From Clostridiales bacterium (lineage in GTDB: Bacteria; Bacillota; Clostridia; Peptostreptococcales; Anaerovoracaceae): DNA of 64,000 bases. The stretch spans positions 124,001 through 188,000 of the forward strand of contig CP042469.1 of assembly GCA_015243575.1 (NCBI GenBank). The letters are read 5' to 3'. This document shows, one piece after another, positions 42,573-52,466 of this stretch; position 1 is the stretch's first letter, and each line of letters begins with the position of its first letter. The notes under the pieces were generated by a model. That model ran no database searches, was not told the origin of the DNA, and saw nothing but the letters and a program-made list of their open reading frames with translations. Both the position numbers and the translations under genes were made by a program.

Positions 42573-44660
42573 ATGAAGTTCAGCAATAAAGATCATTCTA
42601 TTATGCATCAAGGGGAAATACGGAAAGGTTCCACAGGCTATATGCCCGGGTTGGACGGGCTGAGAGCGCTTGCGGTATTTGCTGTAATCGCATATCATCT
42701 CGATCTGTCATGGGCACCGGGAGGACTATTAGGGGTAAGTCTTTTCTTTGTACTTTCCGGATATTTGATTACTAATATTCTGATGAAGCAATGGGAACGA
42801 ACCGGAACGATTGATTTGAAAGATTTCTGGATTCGCCGTGCCCGGCGGCTGCTGCCGGCTCTCTTTGTCATGCTGACTGGTGTGATTCTTTGGGCCGCGT
42901 TTTTCTCCTCTGAACGTTTGGCTGATTTACTACAGGAGGTACTGGCAGCAGCTTTTTACACCAGCAACTGGTATTTGATCTTTCATCAGGTGTCATATTT
43001 TGAGAGTTTTGGACCGCCTTCTCCGCTGGGGCATCTATGGTCTCTGGCGGTGGAAGAGCAGTTCTATCTTTTCTGGCCGCTTCTTTTGGGATTGGGACTC
43101 CGCTGCACCAGGCAGCGAAAATGGATTATAGGGGGAACAGCTGTCATCGCGCTGGCATCTGCCGCAGCGATGGCTCTGATTTATATGCCGGGACATGACC
43201 CCAGCCGGGTATATTATGGAACGGATACACGTGCTTTTGGTTTGCTTGTGGGCGCAGTACTGGCTATGGTTTGGCCAAGCGGCCAGACTGGAGAGCTGAC
43301 GGCAAAAAAGAGACTGGCTTTGGAAACAACAGGAAGCATGGGGTTATTGGTCGTCATTTTGATGATCATTACAACGAATCAATATCAAACCTCTCTCTAC
43401 CAGGGCGGGCTGCTGATTTTTTCAGCCGCAGCCGCTTGCGCTGTGGCTGCATTAGCCCACCCTGGAACCGGTTTAGGGAGGTTGCTTGGGTGGAGGCCTC
43501 TTCGCTGGCTTGGAGAATGCTCTTATGGGATCTATTTATGGCATTATCCGGTCATCGTATTGACCAGCCCGTTAATAAATACGGAAGGCCCTGACCTTCT
43601 ACTACAGCTCAGGCAAATTGCTCTGAGCATTTTTCTGGCAGTATTGTCCCGTTATCTTGTAGAAGATCCCATCCGATATGGCCGTGGAATCGGCATTTCC
43701 CGGCTTGTACCGGGACTTCGCCATTTCGCAGAACAGGCCAAGGCGGGAAAATCACGGCTGGCGGCTAGGCCGCTTTTGCTGAGTGCTAAGATATCGGTCA
43801 GTGTGCTTCTGATCTGTTTTGTATTTCTCATGACCGCCAATGGGGGCGGACAAATTTCAGCAGAGGATTTGATATCGGGTCATGTTGCAACAAATATTCC
43901 GATCACCCAAGAAAGAATTGATCCCTCAAAGGATTTGGCGGACTCCGATGCATTGGAGCAGCAACCTCACGAGAATGATCCCACGGTGCCAGTGAAGCAA
44001 GGAGCAGGGATGGACTCAATAGAAAAACCCAGTGGTGAGAATTCGAATACTGAAGGGGCAGAGCAAGAAAATCCCAGTAATAAAGCAGAAGGGGAATCAT
44101 ACATAGTGAATGGCACTAAAACGGCCTCACAAGGGGAAAACGAAGTCAATACGGAGAAGGAAACGATAAAAGGGGAGGGAATCACTGCAATAGGAGATTC
44201 TTTAATGATCGGAATTGAACCGTATTTACAAAAGCGTATGCCTGGAGCTATTGTCGATGGAAAAATCGGAAGACAGATGCACCAGGCGCCGGATGTGATT
44301 TCCGGTCTTGAAAAGGAAGGGAAGCTAGGCAAAACCGTAATCATTGAATTAGGGTCCAATGGTTCTTTTACAGAGAAGCAGCTGGCAAATACATTGGACT
44401 CTCTGAAATGTGCCGAGCAAATCATATTGATGAATACCCGTGTGCCAAGGCCTTGGGAGACTGCGGTAAACGATACGATTGGCAAGGTGGCTCAGTCTTA
44501 TCCTAACGTTAAGCTGATTGATTGGTATTCAGCCAGTAATGGGCACAATGAATATTTTTATTCCGATGGAGTCCATCTGAATCAGAAGGGTGCAGAGGCT
44601 TACGGTAATTTGATCGTTGAAGCACTGAGCGCAGTTCAAGAACAAGAAACAAGCAAATAG
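42573..44660 (+). CDS. OatA-like acyltransferase (acyltransferase-3 plus SGNH domain)
   Basis: A 695-residue membrane enzyme. Residues about 20-385 are an acyltransferase-3 domain with ten or eleven helices (GLDGLRALAVFAVIAYHL, FVLSGYLIT, FWIRRARRLLPAL, LWSLAVEEQFYLFWP). After a low-complexity Gln/Glu/Asn linker (about 440-530), an external SGNH domain carries the nucleophile AIGDSLMIG and the Asp/His pair in YSDGVHLNQKG. This two-part layout matches peptidoglycan O-acetyltransferase OatA, which O-acetylates MurNAc and confers lysozyme resistance. A wall-polymer target is also possible. GGAGAG precedes the ATG. The 250-base gap upstream holds an extended -10-like TGG-TAAAGT near 42496. Confidence 0.9.
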   Translation: MKFSNKDHSIMHQGEIRKGSTGYMPGLDGLRALAVFAVIAYHLDLSWAPGGLLGVSLFFVLSGYLITNILMKQWERTGTIDLKDFWIRRARRLLPALFVMLTGVILWAAFFSSERLADLLQEVLAAAFYTSNWYLIFHQVSYFESFGPPSPLGHLWSLAVEEQFYLFWPLLLGLGLRCTRQRKWIIGGTAVIALASAAAMALIYMPGHDPSRVYYGTDTRAFGLLVGAVLAMVWPSGQTGELTAKKRLALETTGSMGLLVVILMIITTNQYQTSLYQGGLLIFSAAAACAVAALAHPGTGLGRLLGWRPLRWLGECSYGIYLWHYPVIVLTSPLINTEGPDLLLQLRQIALSIFLAVLSRYLVEDPIRYGRGIGISRLVPGLRHFAEQAKAGKSRLAARPLLLSAKISVSVLLICFVFLMTANGGGQISAEDLISGHVATNIPITQERIDPSKDLADSDALEQQPHENDPTVPVKQGAGMDSIEKPSGENSNTEGAEQENPSNKAEGESYIVNGTKTASQGENEVNTEKETIKGEGITAIGDSLMIGIEPYLQKRMPGAIVDGKIGRQMHQAPDVISGLEKEGKLGKTVIIELGSNGSFTEKQLANTLDSLKCAEQIILMNTRVPRPWETAVNDTIGKVAQSYPNVKLIDWYSASNGHNEYFYSDGVHLNQKGAEAYGNLIVEALSAVQEQETSK

Positions 44661-44712
44661 AAAAACAGGCGTCATTGAATGGATCTTTGTATCATATAAA
44701 CAACGAATTTTA

Positions 44713-44721
44713 TGGTACAAT
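44713..44721 (+). promoter_or_regulatory. Extended -10 promoter of the OmpR operon
   Basis: TGG-TACAAT lies 26 bases before the ATG at 44748, with a weak -35. It drives the regulator-kinase-lipoprotein operon. Confidence 0.5.
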
Positions 44722-44747
44722 AAAAGAAAAACCAAAGGGATGAGAAT

Positions 44748-45461
44748 ATGCAGGAGAACAAGATAAGAGTATTGGTTGTTGAAGATGAAGCTTCAATCCG
44801 ACGTTTTATCAAACTCAATCTGGAAACCGCAGGGTATGAAGTGGGAGAAGCCGCTAGCGGAGAGGATGCCTTGGAGCTAATTGAGACATTTTCTCCGGAT
44901 GTAGTTGTGCTGGATCTCATGCTGCCTGGGATTGATGGGCTGGAGGTCTGCAGACATATCCGCGGTCATACACCCGAGCCTCTGATTATCATGCTGACAG
45001 CAAAAAGTCAGGATACCGATAAAATCATGGGCCTTGAACTGGGTGCGGACGATTATATGGTGAAACCATTCAATCCGTTTGAATTGATTGCCAGAATTAA
45101 AGCAATGCTGAGACGAAGAGACCGCTTCGATACACCAAAGAAGGTGTATACCTGCGGCGATCTTGAACTGGATACCGATGCCAATAAACTGCTGAAGGAC
45201 GGATATGAAGTAGAATTGACTCCCACGGAATATTCCCTGCTGAAGATTTTTATGGAAAATCCGGGAAGAGCATTGAAAAGGGATGAACTTCTGAATGCGG
45301 TTTGGGGAGAAGACTATTTTGGTGATACCAAAACTTTAGATGTCCATATCAGGCGGCTCAGGGAAAAGATTGAAGAAAACCCCTCAGCGCCGCAATATAT
45401 TAAAACTGTCTGGGGCTCAGGATACAGATGGCAGCCAGAGTCCGACCGGAGGCCTTCATGA
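44748..45461 (+). CDS. OmpR-family response regulator
   Basis: A 237-residue regulator. The receiver (about 1-120) has VVEDEAS, phosphoacceptor VVLDLMLPGIDG, MLTAKSQ and DDYMVKPFNP. The winged helix (about 135-230) has LTPTEYSLLKIFMENPGR, VWGEDYFGDTKTLDVHIRRL and VWGSGYRW. AAGGGATGAG precedes the ATG. The stop overlaps the kinase start (ATGA), so both proteins are translationally coupled. Confidence 0.95.
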   Translation: MQENKIRVLVVEDEASIRRFIKLNLETAGYEVGEAASGEDALELIETFSPDVVVLDLMLPGIDGLEVCRHIRGHTPEPLIIMLTAKSQDTDKIMGLELGADDYMVKPFNPFELIARIKAMLRRRDRFDTPKKVYTCGDLELDTDANKLLKDGYEVELTPTEYSLLKIFMENPGRALKRDELLNAVWGEDYFGDTKTLDVHIRRLREKIEENPSAPQYIKTVWGSGYRWQPESDRRPS

Positions 45462-46855
45462 GAAAAGGAATTCGGGGAAGGCTGACTGCAAATTTTATGA
45501 TTGTCATTTTGATAACTGTGGCAGTTTTGGAAGTTTTGCTGATCTATATTGTTCAGCAAAATTACTATGGCAGCCTGAAAGGCAACTTGACGAATCAGGT
45601 GAAAATCAGTGCGGATATGTATTCGAAATATTATTCTGACGCATCGTTGGAAGACAATATTTTGTACAACGTAGACGCTTTTTGGAATCAGAGCAATGCA
45701 GAAGTAGAGATCATCGACAAGAGTGGCAGAATCGTCATGGATTCGCTTGGCATGATTCCCGGCCCGGGAGAGCCCAAGGATGATATTCGGGATGCACTGA
45801 ATAATCGTATGGGAGAATGGGTGGGTACCTTAAACGGCCAAAAGGTAATTGCCGTTGCCTATCCGTTGAAATCAGACGGCGAGATTGTCGGAGCCCTGCG
45901 CCTTATTGCTTCAACCGATGCGATCGATCAGGATATTGGAAATACCATTAAGCTATTCGTAGCAATCGGGATCATCGTTGTTCTTCTGGTTGGTATGCTT
46001 AGTATTTTTCTTGCAAATACCATATTGATTCCTTTAAAAGAAGTGACCGCTGTTGCCGAGAGCATGGCAGCGGGCAATTTTCAAATTAAGAGCAGAAAGA
46101 AAAGGGATGACGAAATCGGCAAGCTTTCCGATACCCTGAACTATATGGCCGATGAGATCACGAAAAAAGAAAAGCTTAAGAATGAATTTATATCATCGGT
46201 TTCCCATGAATTACGTACGCCTCTTACCTCCATAATGGGCTGGGCTATCACATTGAAGAGTGAGAAATTCCAGCAAAAGGAGACATTGAATGACGGCCTC
46301 GGAATCATTGCCGAGGAGAGTGAGCGACTAACCAGGATGGTTGAAGAACTTTTGGATTTTTCCAAATTTGTTTCGGGTAGGATTAAACTTGAATACGGCA
46401 CCGTAAATTTGATGACGCTGATGGAGCATATCCGCAAACAGCTTACGCCCAGGGCATTACGGGAAAACATAAACTTTACTGTGTCCTATCCGGAAAACAT
46501 GCCGGAGCTGTTTACAGACGTTAATCGGATGAAACAGTTATTTATCAACATTTTGGATAATGCACTGAACTTTACCGACTCAGGTGGAAGTGTTGATTTC
46601 CATGCTGAGGTTTCCGAAAAAGAATACCGGTTTATTATAACGGATACCGGCTGCGGGATTGCCCCAGAGGAACTTCCCATGGTAAAGGAAAAGTTCTACA
46701 AGGGTAAAAGCTCTCATTCAAAAAATGGAATCGGTTTATCAATCTGTGAAGAAATCGTCACCTTAATGAAGGGGCGATTAGAGATAAGCAGCCAGGTCAA
46801 TGTAGGGACCACTGTGGCCATTATACTGCCCAGAGAGGTGAAAGCAAATGGTTAA
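45458..46855 (+). CDS. Sensor histidine kinase
   Basis: A 465-residue two-helix membrane kinase. TM1 is at about 10-32, followed by a ~125-residue extracytoplasmic sensor (EVEIIDKSGRIVMDSLGMIP, PKDDIRDALNN) and TM2 near 170-192. A HAMP domain follows, then HisKA with SSVSHELRTPLTSIMGW, and an HATPase with NILDNALNF, DTGCGIAPEE and KNGIGLSICEE. CGGAGG precedes the ATG. It should phosphorylate the OmpR protein encoded just upstream. The downstream lipoprotein gene overlaps its end by 8 bases and may be an accessory sensor. Confidence 0.95.
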   Translation: MRKGIRGRLTANFMIVILITVAVLEVLLIYIVQQNYYGSLKGNLTNQVKISADMYSKYYSDASLEDNILYNVDAFWNQSNAEVEIIDKSGRIVMDSLGMIPGPGEPKDDIRDALNNRMGEWVGTLNGQKVIAVAYPLKSDGEIVGALRLIASTDAIDQDIGNTIKLFVAIGIIVVLLVGMLSIFLANTILIPLKEVTAVAESMAAGNFQIKSRKKRDDEIGKLSDTLNYMADEITKKEKLKNEFISSVSHELRTPLTSIMGWAITLKSEKFQQKETLNDGLGIIAEESERLTRMVEELLDFSKFVSGRIKLEYGTVNLMTLMEHIRKQLTPRALRENINFTVSYPENMPELFTDVNRMKQLFINILDNALNFTDSGGSVDFHAEVSEKEYRFIITDTGCGIAPEELPMVKEKFYKGKSSHSKNGIGLSICEEIVTLMKGRLEISSQVNVGTTVAIILPREVKANG

Positions 46856-48443
46856 AAAGGGCTTGCTTCTTCTGAGTGTATTCTTTTTAATGATTCTTGC
46901 CGGGTGCACCGATCCTCCCGGTGCATCGGCAGGCAAGATCATCCCCCCGCTCAATCAATCCAGTCCTCTTGGCGGTAAATGGGAGATTATGCAAGAGCTT
47001 GGGACGAGCGGATATGCCATTGAAACCTCACAGCAATGGACTGGCGGTACCGTTCAGTTTGCCGAAGATGGGGTTGAAATTGGCGGTCATGTTTGGGATC
47101 GGCTATCGTACAAGATAAAGCGGGTCAATGCAGCAGATTACCTGATGACAAAATACATTCCATTTACTGATGTTGCGATCACGGAGAGTCAGGAGGTGGA
47201 TGTCATAACCGTGTATGCGGCATCCAAATATTTGGGCGAGTTTATGAAGCTCAGTGATGAAAAGATGATTTCCTTTGTGCAAAACAAAGGACTTTTACTT
47301 AGAAAGCTATCGGATGAGGCGGACAGCTTTCTTGGTTTTCCAGACAGGAATGCTCATGATCTTTATCAGGACAGCATTCAGGGGACTTCAGGAATTCTGA
47401 TGGGTATCAAGATCCCCTATGGCTCCGGTTACCGATACAGAACCCTTTGGGTTGCCACCGACTATAATGAGGTGCATCCAGTGCTTGCGGCCGATCAACT
47501 CTTCTTTCCGAGAACCAGTGGGTTTTGGGAACTTCAAGTGCAGAGTATAACGGAAGAGGGCAAGACTGGCAATATTCTGACGGCACGTAATGTGACTGCA
47601 AAGACCCTTGAAGCACGCCCAGTCCTTAGTGGGGATGTGGAAGAGGAAAACGAAAACAGCCGAGTCTCTGTACCGGAAGCAAAGGATCCTGAGAAGAATA
47701 CCAATAAGGATACTCCGCAAGATATCGCAGCGACTGATGATAAAGATAGTGCAAAAGATGGGGAAATCGAACGTGAGCCTGTGGCAAGGGTGATCAATTA
47801 TATCGGAAACAATTATATTGCCATAGAAAAACAGACAAAAGAAGGAAATCGGCTTCAGGTACTTCCGGTTGATAAGCTGTCAATGACGACTGAGATTAAA
47901 ATACACGACCTGATGGGACATAAAGGTCTGAGTGCATATCTCGGTGCAAGAGAACGTGCGGTATCGGAGTTGAAAAAGAAGGGCTTTTCCGCACTTGAAG
48001 AAGCTGAGCTAGGGCAGAACTTTGGACTGGTTCGCAAATATGGACATTGGTTTTTAGTAGGCAGAGTTAACTATGAGAAGGGCGGCATATTTGAGCACAG
48101 CGACTTTGATTTGAAGATCATCCCTCCTTCCAACCTGATTTATTATGATACCCTTGTATTAAGCTGGCATAATATTAAGGATCGGGTGCCGGATGCCTTG
48201 GATGCTTTTGCCTCGCCAAACAGAGACGTTGCGCTGGTAAAGACGAAGAATAAAATTATCGTTTATCAGGTTATTTCCGAGCAGCTGGCAGAAACCCCGC
48301 TTGCAGAGATTGATCTGCTGGAAGGAACCAGTGTAGTTATGGCAGAATGGGCTACAGGATCTTATGTGGACAACTGGGAGAAATCTTTCCTTGCCTACGG
48401 TGCTAAGCCTATGCCTTCAGGTTATGTCAGAATTAAGCAATAA
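46848..48443 (+). CDS. Lipoprotein of unknown function in a two-component operon
   Basis: A 531-residue lipoprotein. The signal peptide LLLLSVFFLMILAGC ends in a clear lipobox (LAGC, lipidated Cys near residue 19). A beta-rich N-terminal part (GGKWEIMQELGTSGYAIETS, VQFAEDGVEIGGHVWD) is followed by an acidic linker around 265-305 and a second domain (ARVINYIGNNYIAIEKQTKE, IHDLMGHKGLSAYLGAR). I do not recognise the domains. The overlap with the kinase gene makes it part of the signalling operon, perhaps a ligand-binding or wall-monitoring partner on the outer face. Confidence 0.85.
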   Translation: MVKKGLLLLSVFFLMILAGCTDPPGASAGKIIPPLNQSSPLGGKWEIMQELGTSGYAIETSQQWTGGTVQFAEDGVEIGGHVWDRLSYKIKRVNAADYLMTKYIPFTDVAITESQEVDVITVYAASKYLGEFMKLSDEKMISFVQNKGLLLRKLSDEADSFLGFPDRNAHDLYQDSIQGTSGILMGIKIPYGSGYRYRTLWVATDYNEVHPVLAADQLFFPRTSGFWELQVQSITEEGKTGNILTARNVTAKTLEARPVLSGDVEEENENSRVSVPEAKDPEKNTNKDTPQDIAATDDKDSAKDGEIEREPVARVINYIGNNYIAIEKQTKEGNRLQVLPVDKLSMTTEIKIHDLMGHKGLSAYLGARERAVSELKKKGFSALEEAELGQNFGLVRKYGHWFLVGRVNYEKGGIFEHSDFDLKIIPPSNLIYYDTLVLSWHNIKDRVPDALDAFASPNRDVALVKTKNKIIVYQVISEQLAETPLAEIDLLEGTSVVMAEWATGSYVDNWEKSFLAYGAKPMPSGYVRIKQ

Positions 48444-48445
48444 TT

Positions 48446-48472
48446 AAGTCCCGGAGTAGAAATCCGGGACTT
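48446..48472. terminator. Bidirectional terminator
   Basis: AAGTCCCGG (48446-48454) pairs with CCGGGACTT (48464-48472). It lies between convergent genes, with a short T-run on the plus side and TTAATTATT on the minus side. Confidence 0.7.
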
Positions 48473-48478
48473 TGTGCA

Positions 48479-49492
48479 TTATAAAACCGCAAGGAAGGCA
48501 GGAGCCGGGCCCACTGTCACATCAGCGGTTATCTGATTGGTTCGGGTATCGATGATCGAGATGTCATTTGCGAATGAGTTGGTGATAACAAGCTGTCTCC
48601 CGCTGTTTACAGTCTCTGCACCATAGGGGCCTCTTCCAGCAGGGATGCTGATCAATTCACTATGGCTGAACAGATCGAAAAGAGATACGGTATCAGAATA
48701 TCGGTTCGCACAATACAGCATTCTTCCGCTTGGGGTAAAGGCTAGACCCACCGGGCCTCCCTGAGTGGGGATATTCGGCGAAGCCGGTTCCGCAAGCTGT
48801 ACGTTGATGGGGGTAAGTGTATTCCCATCCTCATTTGAGACCATGGCCAGGCGGTTTGTTGGGCTGATGCTCACACACTCGGTTCCTGCTCCTGCCGGCA
48901 GTACCTTAACAACAAGATTCACAGACAAGTCAATCACTGCAACTTGAGAAGTGTTGCGCAGTGTCACAAAAGCCAGGGTACCGTTTTTTGTGAAATCCAG
49001 TTGGAAACCAATGGAAGGGAGCGGAATTTCTGCTACCTGTTCCAAGCTGTAAGCATCCAGAATTGAAACAACAGGTTCTCCGTAATGAACAACATAAACA
49101 TAGCGGCCGTCCCGGGTTACTCTGACCCCTGCCGGACGAATACCCGTGGGGATAGTCGTCAGGGTTTCATTGATCCGAAGGTCAATCAATGAAAGCGTGT
49201 TTTCAAAAAAGTTTGTGACGTAGGCATAGGGTGCATGCCTGTTAATATCGATATCAAGGGGACCTACCCCTACGGTGATGTCAAAAAGTCTTTTCGCGTT
49301 ATTTACATCCACTACAGAAACGTAATTGACTCCATAAACACAGATATATGCCAGAGCCGGTTTTGGGCATCTGGTAAAAATATTTCTTCTGATCGCATCG
49401 TTGGGCTCAAAATTGCCTGCAGGAAGTGTTGCCCTGATCTGTTTTAGATATTCTTCTCGGTTATCAAGCATGAGGCCGCTGGTAACGTTCAT
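48479..49492 (-). CDS. YncE-like YVTN beta-propeller protein
   Basis: A 337-residue protein made of about seven repeats of roughly 42 residues, each with a YVTN-type signature: YAYVTNFFENTLSLIDL, YVYVVHYGEPVVSILD, LAFVTLRNTSQVAVIDL, LAMVSNEDGNTLTPI, MLYCANRYSDTVSLFDL, LVITNSFANDISIID. There is no signal peptide or membrane segment, so it is probably cytosolic, or associated with spore or surface by another route. AAGGAG precedes the ATG. Function unknown; such propellers often mediate binding. Confidence 0.88.
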   Translation of the reverse strand: MNVTSGLMLDNREEYLKQIRATLPAGNFEPNDAIRRNIFTRCPKPALAYICVYGVNYVSVVDVNNAKRLFDITVGVGPLDIDINRHAPYAYVTNFFENTLSLIDLRINETLTTIPTGIRPAGVRVTRDGRYVYVVHYGEPVVSILDAYSLEQVAEIPLPSIGFQLDFTKNGTLAFVTLRNTSQVAVIDLSVNLVVKVLPAGAGTECVSISPTNRLAMVSNEDGNTLTPINVQLAEPASPNIPTQGGPVGLAFTPSGRMLYCANRYSDTVSLFDLFSHSELISIPAGRGPYGAETVNSGRQLVITNSFANDISIIDTRTNQITADVTVGPAPAFLAVL

Positions 49493-49685
49493 GTGAAAAA
49501 CTCCTTTTGTTGAAATATCGCTTTGGTATGAATCATACCGCTGCTATATATTTTATGAATGAAAGAGTTTTGTTGGCACTCTGCGCCGGCGTCTTCGTTG
49601 GATTCACCTTGGTGAATGATTGACAAAAATAAGAAAAAACCGTATGCTTAGGTAATCCGCAGATCTTCAGTAAGAGGTAAGTCAA

Positions 49686-52436
49686 GTGATCGTCGATGAT
49701 AGAGTGGATAAACAGGAACAGTCCGTGGTTGAAGATAAGGGAATCATAACGGATATCAGCAATTGTTTCTGCGAATATCTTGATTATGACAAATCAGAAT
49801 TGATAGGAAAGACCCGTGATCAATTCTTTTTTCAGCTTCTTCGAATGAACAAGCTTCCTGACGGAAGTACGGGAACATCAGAAGGGTTTCTTTTTACGCG
49901 GAAACTGGATGTGCGAAATGTTCGCATACGACGAAATGAGTCTGGAATTTCAGGCAGATTCGAATATAACATAAGTGAAATTCCCAATTCACGGTTGGAA
50001 GAGAATAATGGGTATCTTGAACAACTTTCCCTGTCAAATGTAATTGGGATTGGTATTTTGAGTGTTCCGGATTTAATTTTAATCAAAGCAAATGAAACAT
50101 ACTTGAATTTTCTCGAACCGCCGTATCATGAAAGAAGCAACAGTATAGGTAAGCCGATAAAAGATATGATACCAGGCTTGTGTGGCAGCCGGTTTGAGGG
50201 ATTTTACGAGAAGGCCATTTGTACGGGAAAAGTCATCTCGGAAAAGGAATATGAACATATCGGATTTCAAAGGGGTATGACATACTGGAATTCCATCATC
50301 ACTCCCCTGGCAGAGGACGGTACTGTAAAATACTTAGTTGTTACTGCGTCTGATGTGACCGATCAAGTGGTTGACAGGAGACAGATGGAGGTTATTCTTG
50401 ATAATATGTCAGATGGTCTGGCTGTTTTGGACCGCTCAGGATCTTATATCAAGGTCAACAAAAAGCTGAGAGAGTACATACGGAATATTACAAAGCTAGA
50501 TGATGCAGTTGATAAATTGGGCAAGTCCTATCAGGCAGGGGAACTTTATTATGACAGCAGTGAAAACCCCCTCCCACTGGATGAATTTCCTGCTGTACAA
50601 GTTCTTAAAGGCGAACGCACTAAAAATAAGCGCGTGCTGATGAAGTACAACGAGCAAACAACATATTTTAATGTAGATGCAGACCCTGTCTTTGATGAGA
50701 ACGGAGAAATTCAGCTTGGGATTATCCTGTGCCGCGATGTTACAGAGCAGGTGAGGCGGGAAACTCTAATAAAGGAACAAAAGGAAGAACTGGAAGCAAT
50801 CATTGAAAATATGAACGATGCTTTTGCTATTTTCAGTCGAGAAGGCAGGGTTATCAAATTAAATGCGGAAGCACGAAAGCTGCACCCACATCTGACACTG
50901 GAACACACGATTCATTCTTCTCATGAAGGCTATACTTATTATGATTTAAACGACAATCCTATTTGTATCGAAAACACTCCGACAAGGCGGGCCTTCCGGG
51001 GAGAAGCGGTAAGAAATGAACGGATCATTTTGAAGAATAGCAGGGAGCGCATCGTGTTAGAGGCCAATGCAGTTCCGGTATTTCATGATCAGAAGCTAAT
51101 CTCTGTGGTGGTATCGCACCGTGTTATAACCAGGATGGTTGAGTATGAAGAGGAGATCAGAAGGCAAAAGGAATTGCTTGAAGTCATCCTGAGCAACCTG
51201 AGAGAGTCAATCTATGTGTTTGACCAAGATTTGAATGCACTTGTTCTCAAGAACTCAGTACGGATGTTGAATTTACAAGCAGGCCAAGGAATGAATGAAA
51301 TGAACTCCATGCACCCACAGTCAGATCCCTTTTACAAGCATTATCATTTGGATGGCTCTAGCATGAAGCTGGAGGATACGGCAATTTATCGCGCGGTAAA
51401 TGGGAAAGCGACTGAAAATCAGACGGTGTGCTTCCAAGAAAACGGACGAAAGTATTGCTATCTTGTAAATGGGAAGCCCATCTTAGATCAGGAGGGAAAA
51501 TTTCTGTACGGGATCACAAGCGCTATGGAGATTTCTGACCTGATGAATAGCCAACTTGAATTAAGAGATGCAAAAGAAAAGCTCTTGGATCTGGAACATG
51601 AAAAAAATCAAGTGTTGATGAATGCCATGAAACAGAAGGATGAGTTTCTGTATTTGATTACCCATGAGTTCAAGACTCCACTAGCAGTAATTTTGTCAGC
51701 GCTGCAAACCATTGACCTGCTTTGCAAAGATCAGATGCCACTCGTGGCTGAGAAATATTTGAAAAAAATCAAACAGAATACTTTCAGGCAGATCAGGCTG
51801 GTGGGAAACCTTCTTGATATTACAAGAATTAATTCTGGTTTTGTAACAAACAATGATGAAGTTTACGATATTGTTCATATGACCCGAAGCATTATTGAAT
51901 CAATTCAATCGATTGCTCAGCAAAAAGGGGTTACGGTCACGTTCGCTACGGCATTATCCAATTACGAGATTTGTTTTGATGAGGAAAAATATGAGCGGAT
52001 TTTATTGAATCTTCTCTCCAACGCACTGAAATTTACCGAGCCGGGGAATGATATATGGGTAGAATTAAGAAAAAAGATGATTGCAGGAGTACAAAGAGTA
52101 TCCGTGAGCGTAAAGGATTCAGGCATCGGCATTCCTGCAGATAAGCAAGCATACATATTTGAACGATTTGGCCAGGTGAATACCAGCTTCTCAAGGCAAG
52201 CAGAAGGTACGGGAATCGGACTTTATCTCGTGAAGCTTTTTGTCAGTGCAATGGGAGGCGAAATCAAATTGAAAAGTGAAATCGGCAAGGGGAGCACCTT
52301 TACTGTTCTGCTTCCCGATAGGGGCAGATCCAGAGCAGAGCATCAGCCTAAAGCGAGTGAGTCACCGAAAGTATTGAATTACAATGAAAGGCTAACTCAG
52401 GAGATTGAGATTCAGTTATCAGACATTTACTTCTAG
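49686..52436 (+). CDS. Soluble multi-PAS sensor histidine kinase
   Basis: A 916-residue protein with no membrane segment. About five PAS domains occupy residues 1-620 (clear examples: MEVILDNMSDGLAVLDRSGS, LEAIIENMNDAFAIFSREGR, EVILSNLRESIYVFDQDLNA). HisKA is near 645-715 with LITHEFKTPLAVILSALQ (His about 659). The HATPase is near 760-885 with NLLSNALKFTEPG, DSGIGIPADK and GTGIGLYLVKLF. A short tail follows. The GTG start at 49686 has AGAGGT about nine bases upstream. No response regulator is adjacent. The next gene, the TetM/NYN fusion, begins 30 bases after the stop, so they may share a transcript. Confidence 0.9.
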   Translation: MIVDDRVDKQEQSVVEDKGIITDISNCFCEYLDYDKSELIGKTRDQFFFQLLRMNKLPDGSTGTSEGFLFTRKLDVRNVRIRRNESGISGRFEYNISEIPNSRLEENNGYLEQLSLSNVIGIGILSVPDLILIKANETYLNFLEPPYHERSNSIGKPIKDMIPGLCGSRFEGFYEKAICTGKVISEKEYEHIGFQRGMTYWNSIITPLAEDGTVKYLVVTASDVTDQVVDRRQMEVILDNMSDGLAVLDRSGSYIKVNKKLREYIRNITKLDDAVDKLGKSYQAGELYYDSSENPLPLDEFPAVQVLKGERTKNKRVLMKYNEQTTYFNVDADPVFDENGEIQLGIILCRDVTEQVRRETLIKEQKEELEAIIENMNDAFAIFSREGRVIKLNAEARKLHPHLTLEHTIHSSHEGYTYYDLNDNPICIENTPTRRAFRGEAVRNERIILKNSRERIVLEANAVPVFHDQKLISVVVSHRVITRMVEYEEEIRRQKELLEVILSNLRESIYVFDQDLNALVLKNSVRMLNLQAGQGMNEMNSMHPQSDPFYKHYHLDGSSMKLEDTAIYRAVNGKATENQTVCFQENGRKYCYLVNGKPILDQEGKFLYGITSAMEISDLMNSQLELRDAKEKLLDLEHEKNQVLMNAMKQKDEFLYLITHEFKTPLAVILSALQTIDLLCKDQMPLVAEKYLKKIKQNTFRQIRLVGNLLDITRINSGFVTNNDEVYDIVHMTRSIIESIQSIAQQKGVTVTFATALSNYEICFDEEKYERILLNLLSNALKFTEPGNDIWVELRKKMIAGVQRVSVSVKDSGIGIPADKQAYIFERFGQVNTSFSRQAEGTGIGLYLVKLFVSAMGGEIKLKSEIGKGSTFTVLLPDRGRSRAEHQPKASESPKVLNYNERLTQEIEIQLSDIYF

Positions 52437-52466
52437 AAAACAGAAACTAAAGGATTACGAAGACAT

